Below, piece after piece: positions 1 to 8,340 of a stretch of DNA of 64,000 bases. The position numbers were made by a program, and so were the translations under genes. The stretch is from Vulcanimicrobiia bacterium (GTDB lineage: Bacteria; Vulcanimicrobiota; Vulcanimicrobiia; Vulcanimicrobiales; Vulcanimicrobiaceae): assembly GCA_025934645.1 (NCBI GenBank), contig JAICWY010000009.1:1-64000 (forward strand). Direction: 5' to 3'. How positions within the stretch are numbered: position 1 is the stretch's first letter; the number at the start of each line of letters is the position of its first letter. The notes below the pieces were generated by a model. The model saw only the letters and a program-made list of their open reading frames with translations, was not told the DNA's origin and searched no databases.

Positions 1-1053
1 ATTTGCGAGGAGCGCCTCGATGTGATCCGCGGCGCTCATGTTGTCGGTTTCGCCGGGCTGCGTCATAACGTTGCAAACGTACATCTTCACGGCCGGCGAT
101 GCCGCAACTTCGCGCGCAATGCGGTCCACCAAAAAGTTCGGAAGAATCGACGTGTACAAGCTGCCCGGGCCGAGCACGATCGCGTCGGCTTCGCGGATCG
201 CCGTAAGCACTTCGGCAAGCGGCGCCGCATACGGCGGATCGAAGAAGACTTGCTTGATCGGTTGACCGGATTTCGAGATCGTGCTCTCGCCTTCGACGAC
301 GCTGCCGTCGGCCAAACGCGCGCACAACCGGACGATGCCCAGCGTGGATGGCAGAACGCGTCCTTTGATATTGAGCACGCGGCTCGACTCTTTGATCGCT
401 TTATCGAAATTGCCGGTGATGCCGGTCATCGCCGCGAGAAACAAATTGCCGAACGAATGACCCGTGAGGCCTTCGCCTTCGTGGAAGCGGTAGCGGAAAA
501 GATCCGTCACCATCGCTTCGTCGTCGGCGAGTGCAACCAAACAGTTTCGCACGTCGCCCGGCGGAAGAACGCCCAGCTCTTTTTGCAAGCGTCCCGAGCT
601 GCCGCCGTCATCGCTCACGGTGACGACCGCGGTGAGATTCATCGTCTTGCGTTTCAAGCCGCGCAGCAGCGTGGAGAGCCCGGTTCCCCCGCCGATCGCG
701 ACGATCTTGTACCCGTTGCGCAGACGCATGTCGTATAGCGTGTCGACGATGCGGTCGTTGGTGCCGCGCACTGCGCTCGCGCGCAAAATCGCAAGCAGCC
801 ATTGGCGGATGCCCAGGAAGATCAGCGCGATCCCGATGATGATGAAGATCCACGCCAAATATCCCGGCGAGAAGTAGTCGTCGACGAAACTATCGACGAT
901 CTCATTTGCGTGCAGATCGAACCCGATCGCTACCAAATAGCGATCGAGCCCGTTCACCAACAGCAGAATACCCGCGATCGCCACGAGCAGCCAGCGCTTT
1001 ACGCCCAGGCCCGGGTACGCCCAACGCAAGAAGGGCGGAAGGCGCTGCATCAT
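1..1053 (-). CDS. yvcK: YvcK/CofD-like gluconeogenesis factor, partial (3' end outside window), with N-terminal membrane segment
   Basis: Manual minus-strand translation from 1050: MQRLPPFLRWAYPGLGVKRWLLVAIAGILLL...YLAWIFIIIGIALIFLGIRQWLL...YKIVAIGGGTGLSTLLRGLKRKTMNLTAVVTVSDDGGSSGRLQKELGVLPPGDVRNC; GGGTGLS and SDDGGSSG motifs; adjacent to rapZ. Missing from the ORF track because it runs off the edge. Confidence 0.9.
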   Translation of the reverse strand, partial: MMQRLPPFLRWAYPGLGVKRWLLVAIAGILLLVNGLDRYLVAIGFDLHANEIVDSFVDDYFSPGYLAWIFIIIGIALIFLGIRQWLLAILRASAVRGTNDRIVDTLYDMRLRNGYKIVAIGGGTGLSTLLRGLKRKTMNLTAVVTVSDDGGSSGRLQKELGVLPPGDVRNCLVALADDEAMVTDLFRYRFHEGEGLTGHSFGNLFLAAMTGITGNFDKAIKESSRVLNIKGRVLPSTLGIVRLCARLADGSVVEGESTISKSGQPIKQVFFDPPYAAPLAEVLTAIREADAIVLGPGSLYTSILPNFLVDRIAREVAASPAVKMYVCNVMTQPGETDNMSAADHIEALLAN

Positions 1054-1916
1054 CGGACGGCGTCTCGCGTATCGAGATAGAGATCTGCCTGTCCCTGCCG
1101 GTCCAAATGCTCGTACAATTTGCGAGCGACGTAGACGGAGCGATGGCGGCCGCCGGTGCAGCCGACGCCGATCGTTACCTGGGACTTTCCTTCGGTGAGG
1201 AACCGGGGCATCAGGAAATCCATCATGTCGTATATCTGTTTGAGGAACGGTGCCGTGGACGGGTCTGTTTCAATGTACTGCGCGACTGCCGGATCCGCGC
1301 CGGTGAGCGGCCGCAGCGGTTCGATGTAATTGGGATTGTGGAGAAACCGCACGTCGTACAGCATGTCCAAATCGAGCGGGATGCCGTACTTGAATCCGAA
1401 GGCCACGATGGTCACGGAAAGCTGCCGGTCGGGACTGGAGGGAGCGAACGAGGCCGTGATGCGTTCTTTCAAATCGCCGTGCGTGAGCGTGGTCGTGTCG
1501 AGTACGTGCGAAGCGAGCGCCCGCAACGGGGCGGTCGTGGTGCGTTCCACGGCGATTGCCTCGCGCAGCGAGCCGGCCGAGGCAAACGGATGGCGGCGCC
1601 GCGTTTCGCTATAACGCCGGACGAGCACGTCGTCGCGCGCGTCCAAAAACAGAATTTGCGGGCGTACGCCGTCGCGCGAGAGTTCCTCGAGCAGCGGCAC
1701 GGCTTCGCCGAGCGCGCCGCCGCTGCGCACGTCGAGCGCGATGGCGACCTCACGCACCTGCGCATCGCGCAGGAGTGCGAGCGTTTGCGAAACGAGTTTC
1801 GGCGGAAGGTTATCTACACAGTAGAAACCCAAATCCTCAAGCGTTTTCATTGCCTGACTTTTGCCGGCGCCCGAGAGGCCGGTGACGAAAACCAGCCGGG
1901 AGCGTTCAACCCTCAT
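1050..1916 (-). CDS. rapZ: RNase adapter protein RapZ (P-loop nucleotide-binding)
   Basis: MRVERSRLVFVTGLSGAGKSQAMKTLEDLGFYCVDNLPPKL...; C-terminal GCTGGRHRSVYVA; start chosen at internal M of the 365-aa ORF. Confidence 0.93.
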   Translation of the reverse strand: MRVERSRLVFVTGLSGAGKSQAMKTLEDLGFYCVDNLPPKLVSQTLALLRDAQVREVAIALDVRSGGALGEAVPLLEELSRDGVRPQILFLDARDDVLVRRYSETRRRHPFASAGSLREAIAVERTTTAPLRALASHVLDTTTLTHGDLKERITASFAPSSPDRQLSVTIVAFGFKYGIPLDLDMLYDVRFLHNPNYIEPLRPLTGADPAVAQYIETDPSTAPFLKQIYDMMDFLMPRFLTEGKSQVTIGVGCTGGRHRSVYVARKLYEHLDRQGQADLYLDTRDAVR

Positions 1917-2313
1917 GAAACTGTTTTCGCCCGAAAAGGCCAACGCCCTCATCCCCAAAGTGGCCCCTTTGGTTGAGGAACTTTGGACGAAGCGGCGTGA
2001 CCTCGCGATCCGGCTGCTCGAAACGGACCCGGTGCTGCGCGGCATCGAGCCCGCGCCGCAGCGCCGCATGGCCACGCCCCGCTCGCCGTTCAAGCCCGGG
2101 CGCTTCAGCGAGCAGAAGGCCGAGATCGTGCGGATCATCAACCGCATCGAAGCCTACGGGTGCATCGTGAAAGACATCGATCTGGGGCTGGTCGACTTCC
2201 CGTCCATGCGCGAAGGCCGCGCGATCTATCTTTGCTGGAAAGCCGGCGAAGCGCAGATCACGCATTGGCACGCAATGGACGAGGGGTTTGCGGAACGCAA
2301 ACCCCTCGAGTAA
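1915..2313 (+). CDS. DUF2203-family protein
   Basis: MKLFSPEKANALIPKVAPLVEELW...DIDLGLVDFPSMREGRAIYLCWKAGEAQITHWHAMDEGFAERKPL. Confidence 0.8.
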   Translation: MKLFSPEKANALIPKVAPLVEELWTKRRDLAIRLLETDPVLRGIEPAPQRRMATPRSPFKPGRFSEQKAEIVRIINRIEAYGCIVKDIDLGLVDFPSMREGRAIYLCWKAGEAQITHWHAMDEGFAERKPLE

Positions 2314-2337
2314 CAACAACTGGATCGAAAGCAGCGC

Positions 2338-2742
2338 CTACGGCGTGGTGACCGTGGCCTGAACCGGGATGAAATCTTCGGCCAAACCTTGTAGGCGGAC
2401 CTCGCCGAATTCGGCGGTATAGGCGCCGGCCTCGAGGCTTTTGATCTCGCCGACTTCGGGCACGTTCGCGAGCTGCGGAATCTTCGAACGGATCTCGTCC
2501 GGGATGCGCACCTTATCGCCGACCGACAGCGCGCCCTGATCCCATAGCGCGTTCAGGCTCTCGAGCAGCATGGGCAGCGGAATGCCGTAGTCTTCGCTGA
2601 TGGCGCCGATCGTGTGCGATTCGCTAATCGCGCAGTTCGAGCAACCGCCCAAATGGAACTTCGCGAATACTCGCCGCGCGCCCGCGTGCGCCTTGAATGC
2701 TTGATCGACCGTCATGTCGGGGGTAAACCGTTGCTCGCTCAC
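2338..2742 (-). CDS. DUF1858 / hybrid-cluster-associated redox disulfide domain protein
   Basis: FTPDMTVDQAFKAHAGARRVFAKFHLGGCSNCAISESHTIGAISEDYGI with CSNC motif. Confidence 0.7.
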   Translation of the reverse strand: MSEQRFTPDMTVDQAFKAHAGARRVFAKFHLGGCSNCAISESHTIGAISEDYGIPLPMLLESLNALWDQGALSVGDKVRIPDEIRSKIPQLANVPEVGEIKSLEAGAYTAEFGEVRLQGLAEDFIPVQATVTTP

Positions 2743-2805
2743 TTGAATCTCCTGTATCCTCCGGGGCTTTCCTTCGCCTAGAACGTACCCATCGCCCCTT
2801 GGGTT

Positions 2806-3172
2806 GCGCGGAGTACGCCTGTAAGCCGGATTCTGTACCGCGGCATAACGCCGCGGCGACGGCCATCTCTCTGGGACGCGCGTTGCCGCGCGCCTCGATG
2901 CGACTTGGCTCGTGCGGACGGGCCGTCCGTTTTTATCGAGCGCGTCTTGCTTCAGGTGGGGTTTACCCGAGCGCGCGTCTCCGCGCGGCTCCGGGAGCTC
3001 TTACCTCCCGATTTCACCCTTGCCGAGCTGAGAATGAATCTCAGCTCGGCGGTATGTTTCTGTGGCACTTTCCTTCGGGTCGCCCCGACAGGACGTTATC
3101 CTGCACCTTGCCCTGTGAAGCCCGGACTTTCCTCACCGCAATGCGGCGCGGCCGTCCGGCGTACTCCGCGAG
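2806..3172 (-). ncRNA. rnpB: RNase P RNA (bacterial type A-like)
   Basis: Minus strand contains GAGGAAAGTCCGGGC near the 5' end and ACAGAATCCGGCTTA near the 3' end; P1 arms CGGAGTACGCC / GGCGTACTCCG at about 3158-3170 and 2808-2819. Confidence 0.93.
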
Positions 3173-3188
3173 GCGCAGTATAGCATGT

Positions 3189-4064
3189 TTAGCCGTTCTT
3201 ATCGAATGCGCCGATGAAGAACGCCTTCGTGCTCGCATTGACGCCGGCGGGAAGCGCCGTAACAGGTGAGGTGGATGCGGCCGGCCCGTCAACCAAATAC
3301 AGTGAAAGATTTCCCGTATCACAGGGCAGCGCGTTGCTGCTGCACTGCGTGGAAAATTGACTGGGCGTACCGGTCATGCCGCTCGCGGGACTCACTGCGT
3401 AGAATGCGATCGGCGCGTTGAGCGCGGTGCTTGGCAAACCTTGCGGTGTCGTTTCCGCGCTTAAGGCGACGGGCTGTCCGAGCGGATTGCTCGCCGCGGT
3501 GTTGTTATTGAAATATCCGAACTGAATCGATCCCGGATTGGTGGATTGCACGAACGGTGCGGCGTAATGGAAATTCACCGCCGCTCCGCCGCCCGGCGTG
3601 TTGAACGGCTGTTCTGCCGTCGTGAGCAGTTGCAGTGTCGGCGTACTGCCGTAGCTGGGGTGCAATTCGCCTGCGAGTTCCAAACTGTAACGGAAGCCGC
3701 CGTTAACGGCCAATGCCGCGCTCGGAATCGCAATCTGATTGCCGTTCGCGTCGCGCAGTACGATAGCGTGGTTTCCCGCATTCAAATTGACCGCGTACGT
3801 CGTCGCTTGACCGTACGCAACGGTGCAACTCGAGCCGGTAGATCCGCTGCTGCAAAATTGCTGCTGATTGTCGATGAAGATTTGAACCGGACCCGCATCG
3901 GGAGACCCGTTCACGAAGCGGACTTGCGCGCTGTTTCCGCCCGGACCGAAGCTGCTGATGGGCCCTAGAACGCCGCCGCTGCCGCCGCCGCAAGCGGTGA
4001 GCGCGAGTGCTGCAAGACCCGCCAGTGCCGGCGCAACCGAGCGGGCGCGGAGAGAGAAGTGCAT
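3189..4064 (-). CDS. Lipoprotein with DUF4397-like domain
   Basis: MHFSLRARSVAPALAGLAALALTACGGGSGG lipobox; AQVRFVNGSPDAGPVQIFIDNQQQF repeat-type motif. Confidence 0.7.
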   Translation of the reverse strand: MHFSLRARSVAPALAGLAALALTACGGGSGGVLGPISSFGPGGNSAQVRFVNGSPDAGPVQIFIDNQQQFCSSGSTGSSCTVAYGQATTYAVNLNAGNHAIVLRDANGNQIAIPSAALAVNGGFRYSLELAGELHPSYGSTPTLQLLTTAEQPFNTPGGGAAVNFHYAAPFVQSTNPGSIQFGYFNNNTAASNPLGQPVALSAETTPQGLPSTALNAPIAFYAVSPASGMTGTPSQFSTQCSSNALPCDTGNLSLYLVDGPAASTSPVTALPAGVNASTKAFFIGAFDKNG

Positions 4065-4171
4065 TGTGTGAGTTCCCCCAAATCGTGAAAGAGTGGTTGG
4101 GCGTTGCGGTTTGTACCGCCGCGCCGCGCACGTCACACGCTGCGTCTGTTCGCTTGCCGGACAGAAGAAGA

Positions 4172-4197
4172 AACGGCCCGGCGATTGCCGGACCGTT
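4172..4197 (-). terminator. Intrinsic terminator downstream of tRNA-Ala(GGC)
   Basis: AACGGTCCGGC-AATC-GCCGGGCCGTT stem followed by TCTTCTTC on minus strand. Confidence 0.7.
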
Positions 4198-4201
4198 GAA
4201 C

Positions 4202-4277
4202 TGGTGGAGGCAAGGAGACTCGAACTCCTGACCCTCTGCATGCCATGCAGATGCTCTACCAACTGAGCTATGCCCCC
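4202..4277 (-). tRNA. tRNA-Ala (anticodon GGC), CCA encoded
   Basis: GGGGGCATAGCTCAGTTGGTAGAGCATCTGCATGGCATGCAGAGGGTCAGGAGTTCGAGTCTCCTTGCCTCCACCA; full cloverleaf by eye. Confidence 0.95.
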
Positions 4278-4332
4278 CGGAACGACCGCCTTGATTCCTT
4301 GCGGTTCCGGCGATTCCTACGGAAGAAAAATC

Positions 4333-4405
4333 TGGAGACGACAGGATTCGAACCTGCGACATCCTGCTTGCAAAGCAGGCGCTCTACCAACTGAGCTACG
4401 TCCCC
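4333..4405 (-). tRNA. tRNA-Ala (anticodon TGC), CCA not encoded
   Basis: GGGGACGTAGCTCAGTTGGTAGAGCGCCTGCTTTGCAAGCAGGATGTCGCAGGTTCGAATCCTGTCGTCTCCA. Confidence 0.95.
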
Positions 4406-4515
4406 AAATGCGCTGTCGTTGTTTGAGGGACTTGCCGTCCCAACCTTCATACTCCGTTCATCCCTATCTGCGACACTTATCGGACGCGCATACTGAAGTC
4501 CGGAGGGCGAGTCGC

Positions 4516-5253
4516 ATGTTGGCAGCGCTCGTGTTGGGTCTGGCGGTCAGCGCGCCGCAGTGCTGGGACGTTTACGACGGAGCGCTGCGACACAGCGCCG
4601 CGGCATCCCACCCCGCGTTCGTAAGTTACGACGAACGCATCCGCATCACAGAGGACGAATTTCCGCTGGTCCGAAGCCGCGCGCACATCGATTACCGCGA
4701 CGACGGCATAGCGCGCGTCTTAGACGAACGGTACAACTTCGAGCCGCTCGTGACGCGCCACGCGGAACCGGGGCCGCCCGTGATTGGTCCGTACGGAAGA
4801 AATCGCAACGCATGGTTGCCGCAGGATTCGGATCTGCCGGTCATTGCCGACGTGCGCAGTGAAGGCGCGGTGACCTGCACCCTTGCCGAAACGGTCATGT
4901 ACAAGGGCCGCCTTTCACACCATCTCATTTTCAGCGGCGGACACGTCGACGATCGTCCGGGCGTAAAAGAGATGTGGATCGACGCCAAAACCTCGGACGT
5001 CTGGAAACTCATCGTCAGCGGACCGGTCGTGTTCGCCGACGATCCGGGAAGCAAAACGGAACTAGCCGATTTCGAAGTGGAACTTGGATACGTCGGGCCG
5101 TACTTGCTCGTCAATCACGTCGTGTGGAAATGCCGCCGTCACGAATTCTCGCAGTACGCGACGTATTTCGCGGAGTACACGATGAACGCGTTCTCATTTC
5201 CGGCAGAATTACCGGCATCGTACTTTGCGCAGAAGACGGTCGCGATTCCGTAG
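4516..5253 (+). CDS. Uncharacterised secreted protein
   Basis: MLAALVLGLAVSAPQCWDVYDGALRH... signal-peptide-like start; the upstream part of the 327-aa ORF is tRNA antisense and was trimmed. Confidence 0.6.
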   Translation: MLAALVLGLAVSAPQCWDVYDGALRHSAAASHPAFVSYDERIRITEDEFPLVRSRAHIDYRDDGIARVLDERYNFEPLVTRHAEPGPPVIGPYGRNRNAWLPQDSDLPVIADVRSEGAVTCTLAETVMYKGRLSHHLIFSGGHVDDRPGVKEMWIDAKTSDVWKLIVSGPVVFADDPGSKTELADFEVELGYVGPYLLVNHVVWKCRRHEFSQYATYFAEYTMNAFSFPAELPASYFAQKTVAIP

Positions 5254-5304
5254 ACCGTTTCTGGTGCGGACGCGGCGCGCTCTTTAGACTGCATGTGGGG
5301 GAAA

Positions 5305-5381
5305 TGGTGGGCCACCACGGACTCGAACCGCGGACCCCCGCCTTATCAAGGCGATGCTCTAACCAACTGAGCTAGTGGCCC
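5305..5381 (-). tRNA. tRNA-Ile (anticodon GAT), CCA encoded
   Basis: GGGCCACTAGCTCAGTTGGTTAGAGCATCGCCTTGATAAGGCGGGGGTCCGCGGTTCGAGTCCGTGGTGGCCCACCA. Confidence 0.95.
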
Positions 5382-5480
5382 AAACCGAAGGAGCCTAGTA
5401 CACCGTGGTGCGCGACCACTCCTCTTGAATTTCAACAAAACGTCCCCTCCGACTTATGCAGCAAGATGCGGCGAAAACAT

Positions 5481-5501
5481 GGCCCCGGTGTTACCGGGGC
5501 C
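5481..5501 (-). terminator. Intrinsic terminator after the small helical ORF
   Basis: GGCCCCGG-TAACA-CCGGGGCC then ATGTTTTC on minus strand, immediately after the stop codon of 5506..5718. Confidence 0.7.
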
Positions 5502-5505
5502 GCAT

Positions 5506-5718
5506 CTAAATCATCGCGATGTATTTTTTGAGCGCTTCGTCGTCAGCCTTGAGTTGCGCGAGCATCATGTCGCGCAGCACGTTCGCCTCGCGCTGCAACT
5601 CCGCTTGCGTTTGCATTCGCTCGTCGAACTGCGCCTGCTGCGCGGCCACCTCGTCGCTCGCCGGTTTCGCCGCGGCGCGCGCCGTAGCGCGCACCGCCGT
5701 TCTGCTGCGATCGATCAT
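5506..5718 (-). CDS. Small helical protein, 70 aa, paralogous to the C-terminal tail of the upstream ORF
   Basis: FDERMQTQAELQREANVLRDMMLAQLKADDEALKKYIAMI; start overlaps the upstream stop (ATGA). Confidence 0.7.
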   Translation of the reverse strand: MIDRSRTAVRATARAAAKPASDEVAAQQAQFDERMQTQAELQREANVLRDMMLAQLKADDEALKKYIAMI

Positions 5719-6593
5719 TCGGTGATGGTCTGGATGAATTTCTTGGTGATGGTGTCGTCGGCTTTACGCTGCTGCATCTGCACGTCCCGTAAGGTGTTCA
5801 CTTGGCGCATTTGCTCCGAGCGCTCGTCCATCATCTGGTCGAAAGCCTCCGACTGCATTTGCATCTGCTCCTGATGCCGCATCTGCTCGGCGTACATGGA
5901 AAGCTGGAACGCCTCGTCGGCCGCATTGAGCCCGCCCATCGCGGCGTTCCCCATATTGCCCGCGACGTTGCCCGCGCCGCCGCCGCTGAACGCGCTGATG
6001 GCACCCACACCGGCGGCCACGTAAGGATTGCCGGTTTCCACCAGCGTGGTAAGCCCGGTGGTCAGGCCGCCCAAGAGATTCATGCTTACTCCTTTATTAT
6101 CGTAGAATGACGGCGAGCCGCCGCCGAGGCCCGCATAATGACGGAGAACCGAATCGGCATAGCCCAGCCGCGCGCCGCCGCCCCAAGCCGTGACGGTGCC
6201 GCGAGCGTGCGGGTCGCCCGCGTTATAGGCGCAGAGCGCGGCCCGGGTGTCGCCGTACCGGCGCAGAAGGCCGGCCAGCAAGCCGGCTGCGTAATCCGCG
6301 TTAGCCCCGGGGTCCATCGCGGCCGCGCTGCGGGCAAAGCCGTGATAGCGATCGTCGATCTGGAAGAGGCCGCGCCCGTGGCCGCCGTCGCCGACGATAT
6401 TGCGGCCCGCGTTGCTTGCCGGCCCGCCCGTCTCTTGGGCCGCCACGGCAGCCAGCAGGCGCGGGTTGAGCCCGTGGCGCGCCGCGGCACCGGCGATTTG
6501 GGAGGCATAGGCCACCCCGTGCGACGCCAGGTCGCGTGCGGCGGCAGAGACACTTGAAATGCTCGTCATGGTGCCTATCAATCCCGCCGACAT
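5715..6593 (-). CDS. Lytic transglycosylase-like protein with C-terminal hydrophobic/helical extension
   Basis: YASQIAGAAARHGLNPRLLAAVAAQETGG...GDGGHGRGLFQIDDRYHGF...ALCAYNAGDP: SLT-type lysozyme-fold motifs. Confidence 0.75.
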   Translation of the reverse strand: MSAGLIGTMTSISSVSAAARDLASHGVAYASQIAGAAARHGLNPRLLAAVAAQETGGPASNAGRNIVGDGGHGRGLFQIDDRYHGFARSAAAMDPGANADYAAGLLAGLLRRYGDTRAALCAYNAGDPHARGTVTAWGGGARLGYADSVLRHYAGLGGGSPSFYDNKGVSMNLLGGLTTGLTTLVETGNPYVAAGVGAISAFSGGGAGNVAGNMGNAAMGGLNAADEAFQLSMYAEQMRHQEQMQMQSEAFDQMMDERSEQMRQVNTLRDVQMQQRKADDTITKKFIQTITE

Positions 6594-6677
6594 CCGGGTT
6601 TGACAAGGCGCTCCCGCGGGGTCTACAATGTCTCGAGTTTAGAAGGCCCCCATCGCCGGGCGGCCTTCCTCTATGTT

Positions 6678-7136
6678 ATGGCTTCGTATAAGGTTGATGT
6701 CGGCGGCCTGCTCGCCGGTGGACGGCAACGTCTTGTGGTGGATCAGCAGGTCGAACTCGAGCCGTTCGAGGGGGTAACCTTCGAGCCGGCGCGCGTACAT
6801 CTGGAGATGCACGCGACCGGGGAGGTGCTCGAGATCGCCGGCACGCTCGATACGGAGTTCCATGGCGAGTGCGACAGATGTTTGGGCGAGGTCGCGCGCG
6901 AGATGCACGTCGACGTCGACGAACAGCTCGATACCGGACCGGAAGCTCAAAAGGATCCGTTCGGAGCGAGCAACGTCCTCACGGGCGATCGTTTGGATTT
7001 AAAAGATTTGGCAACGCAGCTCGTGTGCAGCGCCATTCCGCTCGGACTTCTGTGCGGAGAAGACTGCAAGGGCATTTGCCCGGTCTGCGGAGAGAACAAA
7101 AACACGGGCGCGTGCACGTGTGTGACGGAGACTTAA
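6678..7136 (+). CDS. YceD/DUF177-family protein
   Basis: FHGECDRCLGEVAREMHVDVDEQ...GLLCGEDCKGICPVCGENKNTGACTC; directly upstream of rpmF. Confidence 0.9.
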   Translation: MASYKVDVGGLLAGGRQRLVVDQQVELEPFEGVTFEPARVHLEMHATGEVLEIAGTLDTEFHGECDRCLGEVAREMHVDVDEQLDTGPEAQKDPFGASNVLTGDRLDLKDLATQLVCSAIPLGLLCGEDCKGICPVCGENKNTGACTCVTET

Positions 7137-7140
7137 AACA

Positions 7141-7347
7141 GTGGCGAACCTCAAGTGGAAAACCCCGCGCAGCAAAACGCGCAGCCGCCGCGCGGCGAAC
7201 TGGAAACTCAACGCGGTGACGACCGTCGAGTGTCCGCAGTGCCATGCGCCGAAGCGCCCGCATTTCGCATGTCAGCATTGCGGCACGTACGCGGGACGCC
7301 AGGTCATCGACGTTAAGGATGATCACGCGGGCCATTCGCACGGCTAA
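7141..7347 (+). CDS. rpmF: 50S ribosomal protein L32
   Basis: GTG start; WKTPRSKTRSRRAANWKLNAVTTVECPQCHAPKRPHFACQHCGTYAGRQVID. Confidence 0.93.
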   Translation: MANLKWKTPRSKTRSRRAANWKLNAVTTVECPQCHAPKRPHFACQHCGTYAGRQVIDVKDDHAGHSHG

Positions 7348-7350
7348 GCG

Positions 7351-8340
7351 TTGAGCCAAACGGGGGTCAGAATCGCAGCCGTCGGGCACTACGCGCCCGA
7401 AGGGATTTTGACGAACGAGGACTTGGAAAAGGTGCTCGACACGTCCGATGAGTGGATCACCACGCGTACGGGCATGAAGCGCCGCCACGTCTCCTCGGAG
7501 AAACAAGCGACCAGCGATCTGGCAATCGCGGCAGCGCGCATCGCGCTCGCGAAGACTTCGCTCACCCCGGCGGACATCGATTGCTATGTGGTCGCGACCG
7601 TCACGCCGGATTATCCGTTTCCCGCTACCGCCTGCATCGTCGCTGCGCAACTGGGCGCATCGGACAAGGCTGCGTTCGACATCGAAATTGCATGCAGCGG
7701 CTTTATCTACGGCCTCACCGTCGCCTCGAGTTTGATCCGCTCGGGCATCTACAAGCGCATCATGCTGATCGGCGCAGAGACGCTCACGAAGATCGTCGAT
7801 CGAACCGATCGCAGCACGGCCATTCTTTTCGGTGATGGCGCGGGCGCCGTGATTCTGGAAGCGGCCCAATCCGATTGTTTTCTTTCGAGCGAGCTCGGCT
7901 CCGACGGCAGCCGTCCGGAGCTGCTGCGCGTCACCGCGGGCGGTACGCGCTATCCCCTCACGCCGGCAGCGTACGAAGCGCGCGATCAGTTCATTCACAT
8001 GGAAGGCCGCGAAGTTTTTAAATTCGCGGTTACCAAGATGATCAGCGCTACGGACGTGGCGCTGCAGAAGGCGCAGCTGCAGAAAACCGATCTCGATTGG
8101 CTCATTCCGCACCAGGCGAATAAACGCATCATCGATGCGGCTGCCAAATATCTGGACATGCCGGAAGAGAAAGTCATCGTGAACATTCACGAGTACGGCA
8201 ACACGTCGGCCGCGTCCATTCCAATCGCGCTTTCAGAAGCCGTCGAATCGGGCCGCATCAAAAGCGGCGACATCATCGTTTTCGTTGGATTCGGCGGCGG
8301 TCTTTCATGGGGCGCCGTCACGTGGAGATGGGCAGCGTAA
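7351..8340 (+). CDS. fabH: 3-oxoacyl-ACP synthase III
   Basis: TTG start; SDEWITTRTGMKRRH, ACSGFIYGL, WLIPHQANKRIIDAAAK, HEYGNTSAASIPIAL. Confidence 0.95.
   Translation: MSQTGVRIAAVGHYAPEGILTNEDLEKVLDTSDEWITTRTGMKRRHVSSEKQATSDLAIAAARIALAKTSLTPADIDCYVVATVTPDYPFPATACIVAAQLGASDKAAFDIEIACSGFIYGLTVASSLIRSGIYKRIMLIGAETLTKIVDRTDRSTAILFGDGAGAVILEAAQSDCFLSSELGSDGSRPELLRVTAGGTRYPLTPAAYEARDQFIHMEGREVFKFAVTKMISATDVALQKAQLQKTDLDWLIPHQANKRIIDAAAKYLDMPEEKVIVNIHEYGNTSAASIPIALSEAVESGRIKSGDIIVFVGFGGGLSWGAVTWRWAA

Noticed and set aside
22-1976. Large plus-strand ORFs 22..738 and 906..1976
   Set aside because: Antisense shadows of yvcK and rapZ; biased Arg/Ala/His composition typical of high-GC opposite-strand ORFs.
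2799-3322. ORFs 2799..3269, 2905..3183 and 3041..3322
   Set aside because: They lie mostly across the RNase P RNA gene and have no protein-family signature.
4270-4515. N-terminal part of the 327-aa plus-strand ORF (RRQDSNLRHPACKAGALPTELRP)
   Set aside because: This is the classic antisense translation of a tRNA gene; the real CDS is placed at 4516.
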